Shown here piece after piece: positions 15,001 through 24,000 of a DNA stretch of 64,000 bases. This DNA comes from Pelagomonas calceolata. Lineage: Eukaryota > Sar > Pelagophyceae > Pelagomonadales > Pelagomonadaceae. The notes under the pieces were generated by a model, which was given only the letters and a program-made list of their open reading frames with translations, made no database searches and was not told where the DNA came from. The stretch lies in assembly GCA_918797485.1 (NCBI GenBank), contig CAKKNE010000002.1, positions 5,360,501 to 5,424,500 of the forward strand. The letters run 5' to 3'. A program made the translations under genes and the position numbers. How positions within the stretch are numbered: position 1 is the first letter of the stretch; every line of letters begins with the position of its first letter.

Positions 15001-18000
15001 GGAGATCTACGTGTCGGCGTGGATTCTCGAGAGGGAGGACGCGCCGTCCGCGCAATCTGCGGCTGCGGAGCTGCGAGCTAAATTGGAGCTCGAGAAGCCG
15101 GAGTGCACCTTGTGGAGCTTACCGAACCGGCCGGCGACGACGCCGGGCTGCGGCGGAGGGCATCCACAAGCACATAATAGGGAATACGGCTGGGACCAAG
15201 TCGAGTGGGAACTACCAAGACTCGCGAACGGTCAGTTATCGACACCGTCACTGCGCGGCCCCGGCGACTACTACCTCGAGATGGTCATCCACGCGGGCTG
15301 GCGCTGGACGACGACGACTGGCGTTGAAAAAGTAATTCCGGAAAACGAAGTGGGCAACGAAGCTAGAATTTTGTCGGACGACGAGGTCGGGCCCGGCGTG
15401 AGACGGTTCTCGTTACCCGACAGAAGGTTGTGCGCGCGGACGCCGTTCTACTGCAAAACAAGGAGCCATTCGCCGTTCGAGTTTCTCACTTTACCAATCG
15501 TCACCGAGGCGTCGGACGCCGAGCGAGGAACGACGGGCTACCTCGCGGGCACGGGGCGCGAGATCCCGGCCGTGCTAGGAACGGCCGCGGACATCGAACA
15601 AGCAGCATTAGAGGAATTGATACGACTCGAGGAGGACGTCGGCGACGAGCTATTATGTAGCGCGACGGTGGAGCGCGACGAGTTCGCGGCGAAGCAGGCC
15701 GTCTTGCAGTACGAGAAGATGAAGACGCTGCCCGACGACCCGCCGGGCGTGCGCTGGTGCGCGCCGCGCGAGGTCACCTCGCGGCGTCCGAATCCACTCA
15801 AAATCGCAACAGAGACCACCCATCGCCTTCTCTGATGGACACGAGTCGCGTCGACGCCGCGAGAGAGCCAGAAAACCGCGGCAACACGCGAAACCGCCGC
15901 CACACGCAGGCCGTGAAGCCCCCCGAATTCGCGGAGGACGTCCTGCGCGAGGTGCGGGAACGGCCGGGGCGTAACGACAACCACCGCGACGAACTGATGG
16001 TCCAGGAGCGGCGCATGCTCGACGAGCACTTCTTCCTGTACAACGACGTGCCGGACACGGGCATGGGCCAGCGTCGAACTTCAACTTGTGCTTCAATTTG
16101 GGGTGTGTCGGGGTCCGAGTGTATCCCTCGGAGGTCGTGTCCGAGATCGCGAGACTCACCGGTCGACGTCCACGCAGGCATGTGGCGGCAGTCCGATTTT
16201 AGGAGAGCGATCCAGCAGCAGGGCTGCTGTCTCTGTGAAGATAAAAGAAAACGTTTACCAAGGTTCTTCCGCGAGACGACGAAGAATCCCGGCCTCGAGG
16301 ACAACAAGCACGCGCTCGTGCAGACTACTTACACGATGGTCGGCCGCCTCTACGTCGACTTGACGATCTGCTGGGAATTACTGAGTGGACTTTATTATCA
16401 AGAGTTCGAGGCCATGCTCGACGCGTCGGACGTCGCGATCCACCGGCCGAGTCGAACGAACGAAGGGACGGACTGGGCGTACACGACCGACGGCGAGCCC
16501 GCGACGCCGACGGCCTGCCGCGAGACCTACGACGGCGGCTCGACCTACAAGGGGCGGGGGAACTGCGGCGTGCCCCACTATGTGTATGGAGAGACGGGAA
16601 AAGTGTTAACCAAAAAAGATATTACGGGCGAGGAGACGGACGAGCGGTACGATCTCGGCGTCCCGTGCTACACTCCCGTCCGTCAGACGAGGTCGTGGGT
16701 CGTTTTATTTCCGATTTCGAGTCGCGATTCGGTCCGAAACGGCTCAAATTTGGACCAGGGACCACCCATCTTCATCATTGATGGACACGAGTCGCGTCGA
16801 CGGCGTGGAGGCGCCGCAACACTTCGAAACGCCGCGATCACATGTCGTTCTCGCAGGTACGCGGCCGCGGACCAGTTCCTGCTCGAGGAGGGTGCTAGAT
16901 CTTCGTTCCTGACGATTTTAGCGCATGATCTCATGGAGGAGAACAAGATCGAGATGCCCATGAACATGCCGTTCACGACGCTGCCGCCGTGCGATCTCCG
17001 CGTTTTGAAGTGTAGAGGCGCCTTCACGCCATCGACGCGGCTCGTGTCCATCAGACGAGGTCGTGGGTGGTTTCTTTTTCGAGTTTGAGCCGTTTCGGAT
17101 CACACGGTCGCCTCCCGAGAGAGAGAGCAATCTGTGCATGGGTCGCGGCGATAGCGTGAGGCTCATACGCCATCGACGCGACTCGTCAGAGGCGCGTGTC
17201 GCGTCGACGGCGTCGATGGCGTCTGGGGTCGACTTGAGGCCGTTGGGACCGCGTCGAGCGACCGCGATGCTCCGCGCAGGTCGAAGGGCGAGTTGTTATT
17301 AAGGTACCCGCGGATCCTGGAGACGCGCGTGATTATTAATAGGCCGTCGGACGTCGCGGTCGCCGATCCGCGGTGTCGCGCCGACTCCGCCGACAACTGT
17401 GTTCAAGCTCGAGGCAACCCGCTCATGGGCGTCTTTCGGAACGAGGTCAACCTGGGCATGAACGGGTATGTGGTGCGGAAGCGAACGCGACTAGGAGACA
17501 CGGAGAATGAACAAGAAGCGGCGACCGATAGAAGAGTCACGGAGAACCACTACCCCTCCGACGACAATCCCTACGACTCGCTCTACCCGGTGGATGATCG
17601 AGGAAAAACGAAGGAGCTCGACCCGGAGTCCCAGGAGGTCTCCGCGAAGGAGATGTTCGACTCCACCGTCTCCATATTGTTCCAGGCCATGCGCATGGAG
17701 GGGAGCACGGTGCCCGGGTCCCAATTCAGTACGACCGGTGTTAGATTCGATGAAGGAAGGAACCTGGGGGACATTGCGGGCCGGCCCGACGGCAAGGCTT
17801 ATAAGAACGTCCCGAACGAGCCGGACCGGGGCGGCCTGGGGAGCAGCTTCCAAACGAAGGTCGACGGAAATTCGATGGACGCCGACTACCTGGGCTACGC
17901 GGGTCTAACGAAGGAAAATACGTACTCCGAGACGACGGGGCCGCCCCAGGTGATGGCTTTTCCGTGGCTGCCCTTCTTTAGTAATTGTCGGGGCTTCGAT

Positions 18001-21000
18001 AGTCAGGTCGCTTATAGTAAACTCCTGGAAACGCACGAGGACTGTCGCCTGTCGAAGCACGAGGACACGCGGTTCATCTACGATTTTGACCCGTTAGAAC
18101 AGCTCTTAACGAAGGGCATGTGGGAGTCGGACGCCGTCGCCGACATCTGCGTGCACGACCGCGCGCTCGCGGCGTCTTGAGGTGTTTCCACTTCCTTGTC
18201 ATGATCTCACGAGGCCGTGGGTGGTTTCTTTGTCGATTTTGAGGCCGTTCGGACCGCGTCGAGCGACCGAGCCGCGACGCGGTCCGAAGCGGCTCAAATT
18301 CGGACCAGAGGCCACCCACGTCGTCGTGAGATGGACACGAGTCGCGTCGATGGCGTGAAAACACCACAACACTTCAAAACGCGATGCTCCGCGCAGGTAC
18401 GACCCGCACGATGAAGGCGAGAGGTAGTAAAGGGCGCTGGGACGAGTGGATGGGCATCCAGTTGGAATGTCAATATGAAGAGGATTTAACAAAACAACCG
18501 GAAGCGCGGGTCCGGTGGTACGAGGCGGCCGGCGGGACGACGCTCTGGGAGATGACGACGGACCCCGTCCCGCCGTCCATGTTCGCGGGCTACCACTACA
18601 CGGTCAACCCGAAGAAGCCCGGCTACGACGGGTTGTGGGGCACGCACCCGGAGTTCGGGCTCATGCGCGGCACGGAGAACATCATCGGGACGTCGGCGAC
18701 GCGGCGTGGAAAGGCGCTTCAATCTGAACCTTACGCCATCTTCATGAATCGTCTCCATCTTCTGATGGAGTGGGTGGTCTCTTTTTCGATTTTGAGCTGT
18801 TTCGGACCGCCGCGGGGCCGTCGCGATGGCGTCTTGATGAGACCGCGTCGCCGCGTGAGCGAGCTCTGACGGCATCGATCCGCGCAGGGTCGTCGACGAG
18901 TCGTGGCAGGGCCAGTTCTCGGGCCAGCTCGGCATGCTGCCGGCGCGCGTCACACTCAGCTTGTATTTCTTCCAAGAAACTAGAGACAAGAAGAAGCTCG
19001 TCGCGTCTCTGTTAAAGCTCCACAGTTACCACGACCCGCGGCCGGAAGGTGTTTATACCAAAGATGGAAAAACTTTAATCGAGCCCCGCGACCTCTCGCC
19101 TCCAGCGTGCTGCATCATTCAACGCCACCCGACGAAGTGCTCCGAGATTTACATCGACGACAACGGCAAGGAGAAGACGATGCAAATTCCCTTGTGTGCG
19201 AACGTCAGTGACTCAGCGTGATTTCCTTCAATTTCTCAACTTGAAGTTTGGGAAGATGGCGTCAACGCGATGCCACACCGCCTCTACACAATCGATGGGG
19301 CCGTCAGAGCGCCGACACGTCGCGTGAGTGCCCGGAGACGGTGTCGCGACGCGGTCGTTCGACGCAGGTCTGGAACTCGCCGAAGATTCTGAAAGCGAAA
19401 CATCGAAGCTACCAGCTCCAGGTCATCTACACTGCATTAAATTGGTGGGAATTGCTCAACTATTTCAGATTCGAGGACCCGCTGTATATTTTATTTTATA
19501 CGTTTCTCGGGGCGATTACCGTTTTCGAAGGTTTCATTCTCTGGGGCCTGAATCGCCTACTGACCAAATTAAGACACCCGCCCATCTTCCACGGCGCGAC
19601 GCTCTTCTATACGATCTCCGAGGCCCCACTTAAGGGGACATTTTACGCCTCGGTGCCTTATGTCTTAGCTCTCTCGTTGGTCTTCCACTGGTTCGCGACC
19701 CCCAACCAGCAGTACCCTAGATCGGAGGTGACGCCGCCCCAGCTCAACAGCATGGAGCAGACGACGACCTACGTTAGTTCAGGAACCGGGTGGACCCCGA
19801 ACCCGGACAATCCTGGTAAAAACGCGGCGTCTCGTAGCTCTTCATTTTGAGCGTCTGCGACGTCGTGGGTGGTTTCTTTGTTGATTTTGAGCCGTTTCGG
19901 ACACCACCGCGACGCCGTCGCCGCGACCGCACGAGCGAGCTCCGACGGCGTCGATCCGCACAGGCATGGAGTGGCTCGCCTTCGAGAGGTTCGCGGCGAC
20001 GTGGAAGGACTACGAGGCGGCCTACGGCTACCAGGAGATGTTCTACTGGAAGATGGGCCGCGCGGGGCTGTGCTTCGTGGTCACGGGCACGTGCCAGTGT
20101 CAAACTTCAAGCGCCCTTCAATTCGGGGTCTCTCGTGGCGTGGGCGTAGTGTTGCTCTCGCCACTCGTTCGAGTCCATCAGAGGGACCTTGTGTCCGAGT
20201 TTGGGCCTCTCAGATGACCGCGGTGCCGAGATAGCGACGCGACCGCTCGCGCTCCGCGAGAAGCGAGGAACGTCTTCATGAAGATGGCGTGGAGGGCTCG
20301 GCGACGCTCCCAGACGCCGTCTTCACAAAAATAACCTGACTCACGGGTTGATTTCCACGCAGGCATGTACGGCATCATTTTGAGTTCCAAGCTCATCATC
20401 CCGAACTGGACGGACCTCGTCAATGGCGACGAGGTCGAGGAGGATTTGGCGGAGGAGGAGGAGGAGCTGCCCGAGAGCCCGACGTGGGCCCCCAACACGT
20501 GGAAGCGCGCGCACTGGCTCTGGCGCCGACGCAGCGTCTGAACTTCAACTTTCGTGATCGCACGACCCCGCGCAGGACGGGCGTCATGTTCAACGCGTAC
20601 TACAACTTTTTGCTCGAGTTCTCGTACTGGCCCATCTTCTCGCAGCAGGTGTATTCTTTTATTGTCGGCATGTACTTCTTAGACATCTTCATCGCGATGG
20701 GTTTGGAAAGTATGTTGTGCGAAAGTTTACTCATCGCGCCGATCGACGTCTGCATCAACGTCATCGAGAACACGATGACCATGGGTGCGGCGTCGTTCGT
20801 CGACTTCATGGTCAGCTTCATGGTCGGTTTAAGTATTACGATGATCGATCGCCTGTATCTCGGGCCGGCGGTCGACACGGTGACGACGCTGATCCCGCGC
20901 TGGAAGATGATGTTCCGGCGCAAGTTCCAGGCGCGAAGGAGGATGACGCGGGAAGAGAAAGCTGCCGAGGAGTTGGAGTGGCGGAGGATTAATGAGGAAA

Positions 21001-24000
21001 TTGAATTGTCCGCGGAGGGCGTCGAGCCGTTGTTAGGCGCTTATTCGGGCTACAGCGTGGAAGTGACGGCCATGCTCATCTTCCCGTTCCTGAACATGTT
21101 CATGATGTGGTTTCCCATGGTCTGACGCAGCGTCTGAACTTCAAGTTGCGTCGACGGCGCCTTCTTCATGATCACACGAGCGTCGACGCGTCGCGTGACG
21201 GCGTCCGTGCCCCACGCAGGAGACGCAGATCACGATTAAATATGGCATTAGTACGTTCATGTCAGTGACTCGGCGTGATTTCCTTCCATTTCTCAACTTG
21301 AATTTTGGGAAGATGGCGTCTCCACGAGACCACACCGCCGCGACGCCGTCCCGTGTCGTGATGGCGTCGCTCCGCGCAGGTCCAAGTACTTCATCTTCGC
21401 GCTCTACTTGCCGCTCTTCCAACTCATATTAGATGTTTTTATTTTGAACACGCAGGAGCTCGTGTTCGGGTGGAAGGTCTACGACTACGTGTCGTACCAG
21501 CGCTACCGGTTCTCGGTGCGGGACCAGCGGTGCGTATCTCGGCGTCCCGCGGTGCTGCGGTGCCTTCACGCCATCGATGCGCGTCGTCTCCAGGAGAGGA
21601 GGTTTTTGAGGCCGTTCGGACCGACGTCGTGACTCCGGCTCGACGCGGTCCGAATCGGCCCAAATTTGGACCAGAGACCACCCATCGCCTCCTCTGATGG
21701 ACGCGAGTCGCGTCGACGCCGCGAGAGTGCCCAAACACCGCGGCAACACGCGAAACCGCCGCCACACGCAGGTGGATGATGAACAGCAAGGTCCTCGACG
21801 AGTCCATCGCCGAATCGTTGCAGACGTTGGATCTCATGTGCTTTAGTGAGCAGTACTACTTCCTGGTCGCGCTCATATCTTTCGGGATGCTGCTCGTGAC
21901 GATCTGTGCGGAAATCAAACTTTTACGCCGCGTTCGCGCTGCATCGCCGCGTCGACCTCCACGCCATCTTCATGATACCTGCTCGATGGCGTGGAGGCTC
22001 ACAAATCCACCTGGAGGGCCGGGGAGACCTCGACGCGGTCCGAATTCACTCAAATTCGACAAAGAAACCACGCTCATGGAAGTGAGATGGCCACGAGTCG
22101 CGTCGACGGCGTGAAGGCGCCGCAGCACTCACTGGTTGATTTCCACACAGGTCACGATGGGCGTGACGACGTTCATCAACACGAATTATAACTTCTTTGG
22201 CGATCCGGTCATGCCCGTGATTGTTGTGATCATGTTGCTCTATCTGGATTTCCTGCAGCACATGCTGTTTCGCGCGGCGGATATAAGGGTGAGGAAATTA
22301 AAATGGCGAGGCTTGTGGATGACGAAGCAAATCGAGGGCACGGTCGACGACGACGTGGCCGTGAAGTTGGCTATTGGCGAGGGGCGCCAGGCGGATCTGG
22401 AGCAGGAGCGGCTGGAGTTGCAGGCTTTGAATAGTGAGAGGTTTAGACATCGATTTTTGGAGCGAAATAGGCCGTGGATCCTCCAGCATCTCGTGGAGCT
22501 GTTGACACCTAGAAGCTTGGAGCAGCCGGGGCACGATGGCAGACCTGTGGTGGAGTACGTGCGGGACGTCTACGCCGAGCTCATGGTTTGTTTTGCGGCG
22601 TCTTTGTCTTCTTCGTTGTTACCGCGCCATCGCCACTACCGCCTACACGCCATCGACGTGACGCCTGCTCGATAGCGTGGCGGTGCCGGTTCCTCACTAT
22701 GGGACCCGACTCACCCCACAACGCCTTCGCCGCGACCAATCACCCAGGATCACGCCGGGCGCCTACACGCCGTCGCCGCGACGACGACACCTCACCGCGC
22801 GACGCAACGCAGGCCATGGGCGAAGGTACAAGAAAGCCGGGCGACCGCGACGATATCAGTTCGGACGACGAAGACGAAATGGAGCGCGCGCGGGCGTCGT
22901 GGCCGCGGGCGCCCTTGAAAGGTGCTGCTTTGGTCATTGCGAGATTATGGTTGGATAAAGCGCGGAAGCGTAGAGCGTTTACAAGACATATTCAGGGCCT
23001 CATGCTGGCGCAGAAGAAGGACGCCTGCGACCTGACGGGGCGGACGGAGGCCATGGGCGCGAAGCTCGTCTGTACATTAGCTACGAACGGCAAGCCGGTT
23101 CGTGTTCCGGCGTCTTTTTCGTTTGCGTCGTCGTTTCCTCGCCGGAGCCCCTGGTGCTGCCGCGTATACGAAGCAGACGCCATCGCCGCGGCGCCGTACG
23201 CCATCGCCGCGACCCTTCACCCCATCGCAGGACAAGAACGCGATCGACGACCTCATCGCGGGTTTTGAAGAGGCGTACGGCCCGAACGAGCGGGACGTGA
23301 ACCTCTGGAAGGCCTATTTCCGGGGCCACGCCGAGTTCATCACGGTGGACCAGGCCATTTTAGATGCGAATGAGCGGGAAAGGGTAGCGAGGCAGTCGCA
23401 GCGGCCGCCCGGCGCGGGTCGGGCTACTCGAGCGGATGACGTGTCTTCGGACAGCGAGGAGGAGGACTGCGCCTTCGATCCTCTCGTGGTGGTGCGGACG
23501 TCGTCGGAGGGTCGGATGCTGTCGAAGTGGCTCGACGCCGCGCGGAAGCGGCTGGGCGGCACCTTTCCGCGCGACGCGGCTCGGGCCGAGATGGAGGCCT
23601 ACGCCGAGAAGATGCGCCGGCGGAAGCTCAAGGGCGGCAAGCAGGCCGTGGCCGGCGTCGTCGAGGACGAAACCACCGAAGCGGCGCGGCTCGAGAAGCG
23701 CGTCGTGCGGCTGTCGCAGGTTCGTCTGGCGGCGTCTTTTTTTCCACCCCGTCGCCGCGGCGCCGTACGCCGTCGCCGCGGCCCCTCACCTTGTTACAAT
23801 CCCGCAGGCGTCGACCGCGTTGGCGAGGCGGTGGCTCCGCGCGGCGCAGGATTCGATCCAAGCGAGGTTCAGAGAACGGGGCAAGAAGCTCCGGGACGAC
23901 TGCGAGGAATGTTTAGGAGAGATGCCCGAGGAGGACGAGTGGTTCTACGGCGCCGATCTGCGGTTTGAAGGAAGGCAGGTGCTGACGCGCGGCGATGCGT

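Larger units (their letters stand above)
19435..22290 (+). other. Multi-pass membrane region of the giant protein
   Basis: After removal of the introns, about nine to ten hydrophobic helices remain. Two are in the exon starting 19368, one spans the joined exons ending 20086 and starting 20363, four are in the exon 20576-21119, one to two are across 21220-21529, and two are across 21772-22290. Several helices are interrupted by introns and become continuous only when those introns are spliced, which supports the exon model. The loop after about 20895 is strongly basic and the following tail is charged, so the C-terminus is probably cytoplasmic. Confidence 0.65.

Noticed and set aside
15757-17088. 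A single 443-codon frame spanning 15757-17088
   Set aside because: It reads through three introner-type introns that lack stops by chance. The repeat content and the restored phases show they are introns.
19816-19963. GT-AG intron starting GTAAAAAC at 19816
   Set aside because: In frame and with a good 5' consensus, but the exact GCATGGAG duplication at 19750 and 19964 argues for the GC-AG boundaries; RNA could still overturn this.
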